Notes under the pieces: model-generated
What the model was told of the DNA's origin: nothing
What the model saw: only the letters and a program-made list of their open reading frames with translations
Database searches by the model: none
Program-made: the position numbers and the translations under genes
Assembly (NCBI GenBank): GCA_025936205.1
Contig: JAICTU010000180.1
Span: forward strand, 1 to 16,078
Direction of reading: 5' to 3'
Length of the DNA: 16,078 nucleotides
Source: Polyangiaceae bacterium
Lineage (GTDB): Bacteria; Myxococcota; Polyangia; Polyangiales; Polyangiaceae
Shown: one piece after another, positions 6,842-13,779 of the stretch
How the letters are laid out: every line of letters begins with the position of its first letter
How positions within the stretch are numbered: the stretch's first letter is position 1

Positions 6842-7426
6842 TCAGAACAGAACCAGGTCCCCCTCATCCACGAGCGGCGCCTCGGGTGTGCTATCCACGA
6901 AAGCGAAGCCAGGTGCGATCATCACGTCCAGGTACCCCGCAAACGAGCCGCGATCGGACACGAAGCGGCTGCGCAGCGCGCGCTCCAGCTCGGCGACGGG
7001 AAACACCACCAGCAGGCGCGGCGTGTTCACGTTGAACGACACATTGTAGGATCGGAGCTTGTTCTTCAGGCGCCCGATCAGCTGGTTCACCAGCTCGCAG
7101 GTCCAGTCGCTGGCATCGGTCGAGCCCACCTCGATGGCCGCGCCGACGGCCGCACGATACGTCTCCAGGACGACGCTGTTGGTCATGCGCAGTCCGATCG
7201 TCCCGCGCACGTCGCGCCCGCTGAAGTCGATCGCGGCGACCGAGACGTCCGTCGCGGCGTCGCTCGCCGGGGCCGGAGTCGCCAGGGTGGCGGGTAGCCC
7301 GTAGTCGGCCATCAGCTCCAGGCAGCAGTCGCGCAGCAACTGGTCCAAGATTGTGTAGTTCCGAGCGGTCATTGCGCCCTCTCCCGAGCCATCGACACCT
7401 TCCAGATCCACGGGCGTTTCGCTCAT
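6842..7426 (-). CDS. CheX-like chemotaxis phosphatase domain protein
   Basis: The 194-aa product has the layout of the CheX family, which dephosphorylates CheY-type receivers. The signature segment is CELVNQLIGRLKNKL, containing the ExxN pair (Glu111 and Asn114) used by CheC/CheX enzymes, followed by LRSYNVSFNVNTPRLLV. An N-terminal extension of about 20 acidic residues precedes the first helix (YTILDQLLRDCCLELM), and a beta-rich core starts near residue 60 (VSVAAIDFSGRDVRGTIGLR). I keep the ATG at 7426, with AGGG upstream; Met19 is an alternative. It is first in the operon with the CheY-like receiver and PAS kinase, so it probably resets that receiver. Known CheX is a dimer; nothing here speaks against that. 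The assignment rests on the motif and context. Confidence 0.82.
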   Translation of the reverse strand: MSETPVDLEGVDGSGEGAMTARNYTILDQLLRDCCLELMADYGLPATLATPAPASDAATDVSVAAIDFSGRDVRGTIGLRMTNSVVLETYRAAVGAAIEVGSTDASDWTCELVNQLIGRLKNKLRSYNVSFNVNTPRLLVVFPVAELERALRSRFVSDRGSFAGYLDVMIAPGFAFVDSTPEAPLVDEGDLVLF

Positions 7427-7476
7427 GGCTGCCCTGAGGTCATGTTCCCCACCACGCGAATTCAGAACGGCTCCGC

Positions 7477-7537
7477 TGCTCCACCCTGGAGCCTCCTTTG
7501 CCGCTCGACTGGCCTACTCGGGCTACCCGGTGGAGCA
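7477..7537 (-). promoter_or_regulatory. Possible alternative hairpins in the leader of the cheX-like operon
   Basis: On the minus-strand transcript, TGCTCCACC (7537-7529) and GCTCCA (7492-7487) can each pair with the same downstream segment GGTGGAGCA (7485-7477). The short one forms a 6-bp stem with a 3-nt loop, the other a 9-bp stem. They exclude each other, as in attenuator-like leaders. It ends about 50 nt before the start codon at 7426. It applies only if transcription begins upstream of 7537. Confidence 0.25.
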
Positions 7538-7562
7538 GGTGTGTCCTGAGCCGGACTGCATA

Positions 7563-7590
7563 TTGACTATGACAATCATTATCGTATAGG
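7563..7590 (+). promoter_or_regulatory. Sigma-70-like promoter for the Com-like gene
   Basis: TTGACT (7563-7568) and TATAGG (7585-7590) are spaced by 16 nt in an AT-rich island within GC-rich DNA. The -35 matches 5 of 6 and the -10 matches 4 of 6 consensus bases. Transcription would begin near 7597, only about 7 nt before the ATG at 7604, so the mRNA may be nearly leaderless. Confidence 0.5.
7565..7583. promoter_or_regulatory. Fur box
   Basis: GACTATGACAATCATTATC matches the classic 19-bp Fur consensus (GATAATGATAATCATTATC) at 16 of 19 positions, with the right half perfect. It fills the spacer and overlaps the -35 element of the predicted promoter, the expected position for iron-dependent repression. 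It could also affect the divergent cheX-like operon, whose first codon is about 140 bp away. Confidence 0.65.
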
Positions 7591-7603
7591 CTGCGCGCCA
7601 GCC

Positions 7604-7861
7604 ATGAGCAGAAGTCGAACAGAGCGGACCGCCGCGTCCCTGGGCCTTCCGCACACCGGTGGTCGTTGGCATCGTTTGCTGCCGATGGATTCCGCTGCCG
7701 CCAGTGCCGGCGCGCTGCAGAGCGAGAGCGAAGAGGGCGAGGCCCATCGCTGTACCTGCGGCAGCCTGCTGGCGCGGCTCGTGGCGAGCGGCGTCGAGCT
7801 CAAGTGCAGGCGCTGCAAGCGCATCGTGGTGTTGCCGTTCCACAGCCCACGCGCTCGCTGA
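7604..7861 (+). CDS. Small Com-like zinc-ribbon protein
   Basis: The 85-aa protein ends with HRCTCGSLLARLVASGVELK followed by CRRCKRIVVLPF. This closely follows the zinc-finger pattern of phage Mu Com-type regulators (RC-x-CG-x-LLA-x-L...IKCxRCK). The four cysteines (a C-x-C pair and a C-x2-C pair) and the adjacent His could bind one zinc. The first 45 residues are low-complexity and probably disordered. No Shine-Dalgarno is seen before the ATG at 7604; an ATG at 7685 would still include the whole zinc ribbon, so the start is uncertain. The promoter carries a Fur box, so expression is predicted to rise when iron is scarce. Mu Com is a translational activator, but no phage gene is nearby, so this is more likely a chromosomal relative of unknown target. 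It converges on the TPR gene 29 bp downstream. Confidence 0.7.
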   Translation: MSRSRTERTAASLGLPHTGGRWHRLLPMDSAAASAGALQSESEEGEAHRCTCGSLLARLVASGVELKCRRCKRIVVLPFHSPRAR

Positions 7862-7890
7862 GTGCGCGCCGCCGCGGCCGCTAGCAGCGC

Positions 7891-10677
7891 TCACTCGCGA
7901 TTGTAGAGATCGTCGAAGCTGCGATCGAAATCTTGTTCGTCGTTGATGGCGCGCGCCGGCTGCGAGAAACGCCGCGAGTGCGGTAGCAGAGCTTGCAGGC
8001 GTTGCGGGACGTCGCGGTAGGTCGGGTCGCGGCTCGCGATGCGCTGGTAGTAGTAGATCGCCTCGTCCGGGTCGCCCTTGGTCTCGTAGCAGGTGCCCAG
8101 GTCGTAGTAGAGGCTCATCTCCTGCGCGACGGTCTTGTGCTTCGCGTTCAGGCCGCGCACGTAGGCTTCGGCGGCGCGGTCGAGCTCACCGCGTTCGCGA
8201 TACATCATGCCCATCATGGCCAGGCAGGTGCACTCGCGCTTGGGATCGCGCGAGGCGATCTCGAACTCGCGCGCGGCATCGGTGAGCAGCCCCATCTCCT
8301 TGTAGGCGACGCCCAGATCGTAGTGCGTGGCGCTGTCGTTGTCCGAGACCTGCGCCTTCACGCCCTGCTTGAACTTGGCGAAGACCTCGTCGACATCGAT
8401 CTGCTGCTGCTCTTCAGGCGCCATCTCGAGCGCATTGACGAGCTCCAGGTCCGCATCGACATCGATCACCGCACCGTGCTCGAGCTTGCCGTCGGTGCTG
8501 AACTGGACGCGCAGCTCCTTGCCGAGCGTGGAGCTGGGCGGCGCCGGTGCCACCGCGAGCTTGCGCGCCTCCGCGGGCCGGGGCGGTTCGGGGGCGGGCG
8601 CCGGGTTCGGGCTGGCGTCATCGCTGAGCCGCCCGACGTCGCGCGTACCGCTCTCGGTGCTGAGCTTCGGCTCCAGCTCGGCGATGGCTCGGATCAGCTC
8701 CGCGTCGCCTGGATATTGCTCCAGACGATCGCGCAGGATCATCGAGGCGTCCTGATACAGGCCGCGCGCGGAGAAGAACTGGGCCTCGTCGAGCGCTGCA
8801 CGGATCGACTCGCGCCGGCCCTGGGGGGGACGCGCGCTGCCGGGCTCGGGCTTCAGCGAGGGGGTGTTGTGCAGGCCCGAATCCAGACTGAACTGGGGCA
8901 GTGGCGCCTCCGGGCGCCGGACTGCCGCCACGGCTCGCCCTGTCTGCTCTTCCTCCAGGTCGTAGGCGGGCAGCGGCGCATCGGGGGCGCCGATCGGCGG
9001 CGCGGACGGCTCCTTGGCCTCGGCCTCGACGGTGTGGGGCGCGGGGTGTGCCGAGACGCGCGTGCGCAGCTCGAACGGCTGCTCCGACTGGCTCGGCGGC
9101 AGCATCGGCTCTTCGGGGATCAGCTCCGCCGGCTCGCTGGGGATCACCCGTCTCGGCGGCACGCGCCTGCGTGTGGAGTCGATCTGCGCGAGCAGGGCGA
9201 GGGCGCCGGGCTGCCGGGGAGCGAGCTCGATCACCTGGTGCAGCTCGGCCTCCGCAGCGGCGAGCGAGCCCCGCTCGATGTACATGCGGGCCACGGCCAG
9301 CATCTGTTCGATCGCGGCGGGCACCTCACCGGCTTCGAGCAGCACCTGCTGCAACGCCGCGCGCAGCTCCAGCGAGTCGGGCGCGTTGGCCAGCGCCTGA
9401 CGCAGGCAGAGCGAGGCCTTCGAATACAGCTTCAGTCCGCGGAACGATTCGGCGTCGACCAGCGCCTTGCGCAGGAACTCGGAGGCGCCGGTGCCCTGCG
9501 CGGCGGGGCGCAACGTGCCTTCCGCAACCGGCGCGACCGCCGCCACGCTGCCCGAGCGGTTCGCTCGTTCGACGAGTGGGGGGGCCGCGGCCCTGTTCAC
9601 CTCGTACTTGCCGAGCACTCGAGCGGGCTCAGGCGCTGCCTCGGGCTCGGCCTCTGCCTCCGCCTCGTCGTCGAGGAACTCGATGTCGTCGTCGCCCAGC
9701 TCCGGGGGGGAGCTGGAATGACGCGCTTGCGGGCGCTCGGACGGCGCCTTGCGGTTCATCGCCGCCAGCGCGCGGACCTGGGCATCATCCGGGGCGACGC
9801 GCTGCAGATGCTGCAGGTAGCGCTCGTGCAGCTCCTTCTGGCCCGTCTCGAACGCGATGCGGACCATCTCCTTGTAGACCTCGACGCCCTTCGACGACTG
9901 GCCGATCGCGTCGAACGCCTGCGCCAGCAGGGTGAGGGTTTCGAGATCCTTGGGGTCCGCCTCGAAGCAGAGCTGGAGCCGAGCCAGCGCCTGCATGCCG
10001 GCTTCGCGCGTCTTGCGCGTCAGGTAGAGCTGCGCGGCCACGCGGGCCACGCGCGGATCCTGGCGAAAGTGCAGGATGCGCTCCAGCACCTTGAGCGAAT
10101 CCTCCGGGCGACCCTGCTGCGTCAGCAGCTGCGCGGCGCTCCAGAAGTGCTCGACCGCTTCATCGACGCGGCTCACCCGACACAGCGCTTCCGCCAGCCG
10201 CAGGAAGGGCAGGGGATTGGCGCGATCGAGCGACACCATGCGCCGGATGATCTCGACGGCATCCCGGTCGCGGTTGCGGTCTTGCAGCCGCCGCGCCACC
10301 GCGTCGTAGGTGGCCAGCGCGTCGTTGACCAGGCCGAGCTCGCCGTAGATCTGTGCGAGCTTCGGCAGCACGTGCCCGTACTGGTCGGCGAGCTGCGGCG
10401 CGTGGCGCTCGATCAGCTCACCGATCTGCTTGAGGACCGCGACGGCTTTGAGCGAATGGCCCTTGCCGGCGTAGTAGAGCGCTACGCGGTCGTAGGTCGC
10501 GATCGCTTCGGGGTGGGCGCCCATCCGCGATTGCAGATCGCCGATCCGCAACAGCGTGCGAGCATCGTTCGGCTCCTGCTGGACGACCTTCTGGTACTCC
10601 AGAATAGCTCGGTCGTACTTGCGCTTCTCGACGTACTTCTGAGCGGCCTGGAGAGTCTTTTCGCGGTCAAACGCCAA
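7891..10677 (-). CDS. Large tetratricopeptide-repeat protein, 928 aa
   Basis: The N-terminus FDREKTLQAAQKYVEKRKYD followed by RAILEYQKVVQQEPND opens a run of TPR-like helical pairs that extends to about residue 320. It recalls a TPR family common in myxobacteria (from memory). An acidic EAEAEAEPEA-rich linker (330-360) follows, then a second TPR block (395-510), a long Pro/Ala-rich linker (510-640), a short repeat unit (640-685), another linker, and a C-terminal block (770-890) with ATHYDLGVAYKEMGLLTDAA and SLYYDLGTCYETKGDPDEAI. No signal peptide or membrane segment is visible, so it is probably a cytoplasmic scaffold. The start is a TTG at 10677 with GAGG 5 nt upstream; no ATG or GTG is available nearby in frame. 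It stands alone, with non-coding DNA upstream and a convergent gene downstream. Binding partners are unknown. Confidence 0.93.
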   Translation of the reverse strand: MAFDREKTLQAAQKYVEKRKYDRAILEYQKVVQQEPNDARTLLRIGDLQSRMGAHPEAIATYDRVALYYAGKGHSLKAVAVLKQIGELIERHAPQLADQYGHVLPKLAQIYGELGLVNDALATYDAVARRLQDRNRDRDAVEIIRRMVSLDRANPLPFLRLAEALCRVSRVDEAVEHFWSAAQLLTQQGRPEDSLKVLERILHFRQDPRVARVAAQLYLTRKTREAGMQALARLQLCFEADPKDLETLTLLAQAFDAIGQSSKGVEVYKEMVRIAFETGQKELHERYLQHLQRVAPDDAQVRALAAMNRKAPSERPQARHSSSPPELGDDDIEFLDDEAEAEAEPEAAPEPARVLGKYEVNRAAAPPLVERANRSGSVAAVAPVAEGTLRPAAQGTGASEFLRKALVDAESFRGLKLYSKASLCLRQALANAPDSLELRAALQQVLLEAGEVPAAIEQMLAVARMYIERGSLAAAEAELHQVIELAPRQPGALALLAQIDSTRRRVPPRRVIPSEPAELIPEEPMLPPSQSEQPFELRTRVSAHPAPHTVEAEAKEPSAPPIGAPDAPLPAYDLEEEQTGRAVAAVRRPEAPLPQFSLDSGLHNTPSLKPEPGSARPPQGRRESIRAALDEAQFFSARGLYQDASMILRDRLEQYPGDAELIRAIAELEPKLSTESGTRDVGRLSDDASPNPAPAPEPPRPAEARKLAVAPAPPSSTLGKELRVQFSTDGKLEHGAVIDVDADLELVNALEMAPEEQQQIDVDEVFAKFKQGVKAQVSDNDSATHYDLGVAYKEMGLLTDAAREFEIASRDPKRECTCLAMMGMMYRERGELDRAAEAYVRGLNAKHKTVAQEMSLYYDLGTCYETKGDPDEAIYYYQRIASRDPTYRDVPQRLQALLPHSRRFSQPARAINDEQDFDRSFDDLYNRE

Positions 10678-10968
10678 TAGCGCCTCGCTACACCGATAAT
10701 ACGGCGCTGCTCCTTTGAATTTAGGACCTTGGGTCGGTGCCGGTCAAGGCGCCCTGGGGGAAAGCCGGGGCGCCGGAGGAAAGTCGGACCCGGAGCGGGT
10801 GCGGGGGAGAGCCGCCGCGTAGGGGAATGTCGGCTGAAAGAACCCGGGAGCGGGGCACTTCACAGCGCCTGGCGAATGCTACCCGTGGGTCCGCAGCCCA
10901 CGAGGGCAACGGGGAACAACCCGTGTCTGACAATGTCCGCCGACGTCGTGCTCGCGCGTCGCCCGCTC
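10678..10968. other. Hairpin-rich non-coding spacer
   Basis: No convincing gene lies in this 291-bp stretch. It holds several stems: GGCGCCC/GGGCGCC (10748-10754 with 10768-10774), ACCCG/CGGGT near 10788-10800, CGTGGG/CCCACG (10884-10889 with 10897-10902) and ACGGG/CCCGT (10909-10913 with 10920-10924). Four imperfect copies of a GGRGRAARGYCGG-like motif occur at 10756, 10775, 10803 and 10821. It could be an unrecognised structured RNA on either strand, the 3' end and terminators of the CopD/HemJ-like transcript, or the leader of the TPR mRNA. I could not match it to a known RNA family. Confidence 0.4.
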
Positions 10969-11391
10969 TCAGAACGGCTTCAGGATCACGAACAGCGCCG
11001 CGGCCACCGCTGAAATCAGCAGCAGCAGTGCGAGCACTCCGACCGGACCCGGTGCGCTGCGCCGACCCGTCGCGACCGCCTTGGCGCGGGCCCCGATCAC
11101 GTGGTGCAACGCGATCACGATCGCGGCGAAGAGCAGTTTGCCGTGCATGTATTTCGTCTCGACGAAATACAGGTCCAGACTGAGCACCAGCCGGCTCACA
11201 CCGGCGAGAAAAGAGACCACGAACGCGGGGACCGCCAGCCTGCGGTACAGCTCGTACGCGATCTGCGCGCCCACCCTTCCATCTCCGGCGCGCGACACGA
11301 GGGCCAGCGCGACGCTCAGAATGGCTCCGATCCAGACCAGGTTGGCGGCGACGTGCAACGCCACCAGGGTTTTGAAGAAGAGGGAAGCCAT
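10969..11391 (-). CDS. CopD/HemJ-like four-helix membrane protein
   Basis: The 140-aa protein has four predicted transmembrane helices (about residues 5-32, 52-72, 84-101 and 117-137). The layout and residues recall the CopD/HemJ group: a His in the first helix (VALHVAANLVWIGA, His13), RLAVPAF before helix two, KYMHGKL at residues 80-86, and a His pair in ALHHVIGARAKA (His96/97). In HemJ such histidines bind heme for protoporphyrinogen oxidation; in CopD-type proteins the context is copper or cytochrome-like. I cannot tell which applies, and no heme or copper gene is adjacent. The ATG at 11391 lacks a clear ribosome-binding site (GGGGAG is about 17 nt away). It diverges from tldD, sharing a 179-bp promoter region. 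Confidence 0.82.
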   Translation of the reverse strand: MASLFFKTLVALHVAANLVWIGAILSVALALVSRAGDGRVGAQIAYELYRRLAVPAFVVSFLAGVSRLVLSLDLYFVETKYMHGKLLFAAIVIALHHVIGARAKAVATGRRSAPGPVGVLALLLLISAVAAALFVILKPF

Positions 11392-11476
11392 GTGTGGCGC
11401 AGGCTAACGCTCCCCCACCCGCCAGGGCAAGCCTGCACGATACGTCCGCCGCAGGGCTGAACCAATCCCCGGGGGC

Positions 11477-11509
11477 TCGAAAATGGGGTGCGTTCGAAAA
11501 CGGGGGGCG
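11477..11509. repeat. 16-bp direct repeat in the divergent tldD promoter region
   Basis: TCGAAAATGGGGTGCG (11477-11492) and TCGAAAACGGGGGGCG (11494-11509) agree at 14 of 16 positions and are 17 bp apart start to start. They lie about 60-90 bp upstream of tldD, between it and the divergent membrane-protein gene, a typical place for tandem operators. The binding protein is unknown. Confidence 0.5.
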
Positions 11510-11570
11510 GCGCCGGCGGGCGCCGACGGGGGCGTTTGCCAAGCGGCGCGCCACGTGGTGTGATCCCGAC

Positions 11571-13019
11571 ATGACGCACAGCAAGCTGTATCGCGCGCCC
11601 TTTGGGCCGGGTGGAAGCGCCGGTATCGATGAGAGCGTATGTCGCCGGCTCATCGACGCGGCTCTGGCGAGCGGCGGCGATTACGCGGATTTGTTCTTCG
11701 AATACCGAGCTGCCGGGAGCTTGTTTTTCGAGGATGGCATCACCAAGAGCGCCAGCCGCGGAGTTTCCCTGGGGCTCGGCGTGCGGGTGCGCAGCGGAGA
11801 CGCGACGGGTTATGCGCACGTAGAAGATCTGGAATACGAGGCGATGCTGCGCGCCGCCCGCACGGCGGGGCAGATCGCACGGGCGCAGAACGCCAGCACC
11901 ACGGCGGTGAAGATCACGCCGCGCGTGTTGCCGGAGCGCTATGAGCTACAGGAGCTCACGCTCGACGCGTCCGGCAATGACAAGCGCCAGCTGCTCGAGC
12001 GGGCGAGTCGCGCTGCACATGCGTACGACCCCAGCATCGTCAAAGTCGAGGCCAGTTTCGCCGAAGAGATCCGCGAGATCTTGATCTGCACGAGCCTCGG
12101 CCACTTCTGTCGCGACAGCCAACCCTTGATGCGCTTCGGTGTCCGGGCGCTGTCCGAGCGCGGCACGCGGCGCGAGTCGGGGCGGAGCGGCGGCGGAGGG
12201 CGCATGACGCTCGGCTATTTCGAAGGCAAGAGCCCCGAATTTCACGGAGCCGAAGCCGCACGCCAGGCTCTCTGCTTGCTCGATGCGCGGCCAGCGCCGG
12301 CCGGTCAACTGACGGTGGTGCTTGCGCCCGGCGATAGCGGCATCTTGTTGCACGAAGCGGTGGGTCATGGCCTCGAAGCGGACTTCAACCGGAAGAAGAC
12401 CAGCAACTACAGCGGTCAGGTCGGGAAAGAAGTCGCGAGCCCGCTGTGCACGGTGGTCGACGACGCCACGTTCCTGCAGTCCCGCGGCACGATCAACGTC
12501 GACGACGAGGGGAACGAGCCCGAGCGCAGCGTGTTGATCGAGAATGGCGTCCTGCGCGGCTACATCCACGACCAGCACTCCGCCGCGCATTTCCAGACCC
12601 GCCCGACCGGCAACGGGCGCCGCGAGAGCTTTGCGTCCGTGCCGCTGCCGCGCATGACGAACACGCTGCTCCTGGCGGGTCCGCACGACCCGGAGGAGAT
12701 CCTGCGCAGCGTCCAGCACGGCATCTTTGCCAAGTCTTTCGGTGGCGGCCAGGTGGACATCGCCAACGGCGACTTCGTTTTTTCCCTGACGGAAAGCTAT
12801 TTGATCGAAAACGGTAAACTGACCGCTCCGCTCAAAGGGGCGAATCTCATCGGAAATGGTCCGGAAACCCTGCGCCGTGTAGTGATGCTGGGAAACGACG
12901 TGGCGCTGTCCGACGGAAGCTGGACCTGTGGCAAGGACGGCCAAAGCGTACCCGTCGGTGTAGGTTGCCCGACCATGAAGCTATCCAGCATTACCGTTGG
13001 TGGAACAGACATTGGCTGA
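11571..13019 (+). CDS. tldD: TldD metalloprotease
   Basis: The 482-aa protein is a TldD subunit of the TldD/TldE(PmbA) zinc protease, known to degrade unfolded peptides and to process peptides such as microcin B17 and CcdA. The zinc site is LLHEAVGHGLEADF, with HExxxH at His261, Glu262 and His266, and Cys453 in SWTCGKDGQSVPVGVG as the usual third ligand. The N-terminal half has YADLFFEYRAAGSLFFEDGI and the LGVRV/ATGYAHVEDL segments of the family. The C-terminus ends SSITVGGTDIG, as is typical. I chose the ATG at 11571; upstream codons to 11394 are open but have random composition. Length is normal. No tldE/pmbA partner is in the window; it may lie elsewhere. Its end overlaps the start of the next regulator gene, so they are probably one transcript. 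Confidence 0.96.
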   Translation: MTHSKLYRAPFGPGGSAGIDESVCRRLIDAALASGGDYADLFFEYRAAGSLFFEDGITKSASRGVSLGLGVRVRSGDATGYAHVEDLEYEAMLRAARTAGQIARAQNASTTAVKITPRVLPERYELQELTLDASGNDKRQLLERASRAAHAYDPSIVKVEASFAEEIREILICTSLGHFCRDSQPLMRFGVRALSERGTRRESGRSGGGGRMTLGYFEGKSPEFHGAEAARQALCLLDARPAPAGQLTVVLAPGDSGILLHEAVGHGLEADFNRKKTSNYSGQVGKEVASPLCTVVDDATFLQSRGTINVDDEGNEPERSVLIENGVLRGYIHDQHSAAHFQTRPTGNGRRESFASVPLPRMTNTLLLAGPHDPEEILRSVQHGIFAKSFGGGQVDIANGDFVFSLTESYLIENGKLTAPLKGANLIGNGPETLRRVVMLGNDVALSDGSWTCGKDGQSVPVGVGCPTMKLSSITVGGTDIG

Positions 13020-13779
13020 CCCGAGTGCCAAAAAAGTCCCTTTTGTTGCCGTCGTGGGTCATGGCCCCGTGCTGGACCGGGAAGACGGCGCCAGCGCCAC
13101 GCTGCGCCAGCTCGGGGCGAGTGTCCGAACGCTCGACCTCTGGGATGATCCGGTGAATCTGTTCGAGGACGATCCGAATATGGAGGGTCGGCCCCGTGCC
13201 CTGGTATTCGAGGCGCTGGATCGACCCGATCTCGCGATCGCGGCGCTCCGGGCAGTCCGCAAGGAGCAGACCTTCGACAACGTCGGCGCGCTGATCGCCG
13301 TGACTGTCGGCCAGATGGCTCGCGTCGATCCATCGAGCGGCTTCGACGATTTCGTGCTGCATCCCTACGTGCCCGAAGAGCTGTATGCGCGCATCCGCGC
13401 CGTCGAGTGGCGCCGCAGCGAATTCGCCACGGAAGAGCGGCACAAGGTCGGCCCGATCGTGGTCGATCAGGCTTCGCATGAAGTCACCAAGGGCGGTCAG
13501 CCCGTGGCGCTGACGGCGAAGGAGTTCGCGCTGCTCGTCTACCTGTGCGAGCGCCGCGGGAAAGTCCTCTCGCGCGATCATCTGCTGGCTCGGGTCTGGG
13601 GCAACCGGTACGACGGTGGACCGCGCACGGTGGACATCCACGTGCGCCGCCTGCGGGCGAAGCTCGGCGATGCCCTGCCGCTCGAGACACTGCGCGGCTC
13701 CGGTTACAAGTTGCGCATGCCGGAAGCAGAAGGTGGCGATGAGGGGCAGGGACCCGAGTTAGACTCCGAAGACGAATGA
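13012..13779 (+). CDS. OmpR/PhoB-type winged-helix regulator with degenerate receiver domain
   Basis: The C-terminal part (about residues 144-236) is a clear OmpR/PhoB winged helix: PVALTAKEFALLVYLCERRG, then SRDHLLARVWG, RTVDIHVRRLRAKLG and LRGSGYKL. The N-terminal 130 residues have a receiver-like pattern but have lost the chemistry. The acidic pair is replaced by VVGHGP, the phospho-acceptor position aligns with Glu67 (ALVFEALDRPD), and the conserved Lys-Pro-Phe is His-Pro-Tyr (DDFVLHPYVPEELYARIR). It should therefore act without phosphorylation, perhaps locked by the Glu or controlled by dimerisation or ligand. I prefer the TTG at 13012, which has GGTGGA 7 nt upstream; GTG 13000 and TTG 12997 are alternatives. 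The gene overlaps tldD and then pdxA through ATGA, so all three are probably co-expressed. Target genes are unknown. Confidence 0.9.
   Translation: MADPSAKKVPFVAVVGHGPVLDREDGASATLRQLGASVRTLDLWDDPVNLFEDDPNMEGRPRALVFEALDRPDLAIAALRAVRKEQTFDNVGALIAVTVGQMARVDPSSGFDDFVLHPYVPEELYARIRAVEWRRSEFATEERHKVGPIVVDQASHEVTKGGQPVALTAKEFALLVYLCERRGKVLSRDHLLARVWGNRYDGGPRTVDIHVRRLRAKLGDALPLETLRGSGYKLRMPEAEGGDEGQGPELDSEDE

Noticed and set aside
7993..10680. 895-aa plus-strand open frame opposite the TPR gene
   Set aside because: It is a GC-driven antisense shadow: the product is rich in Arg, Leu, Gln and His with no domain, while the minus strand encodes clear TPR repeats.
10741..10860. Cobalamin riboswitch or group II intron domain
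   Set aside because: Isolated GGGAAAGCCGG and GAGAGCCG strings resemble parts of these, but neither the B12 box nor the domain V hairpin is present.
10741..10930. RNase P RNA, because of GGAGGAAAGTCGGACC resembling its GAGGAAAGTCCGGGC segment
   Set aside because: The rest of the conserved core, including the 3' ACAGAACCCGGCTTA-like element, is missing and the stretch is too short.
11946..12944. 332-aa minus-strand open frame inside tldD
   Set aside because: Shadow of tldD; the plus strand has the full set of zinc-site motifs across the same bases.
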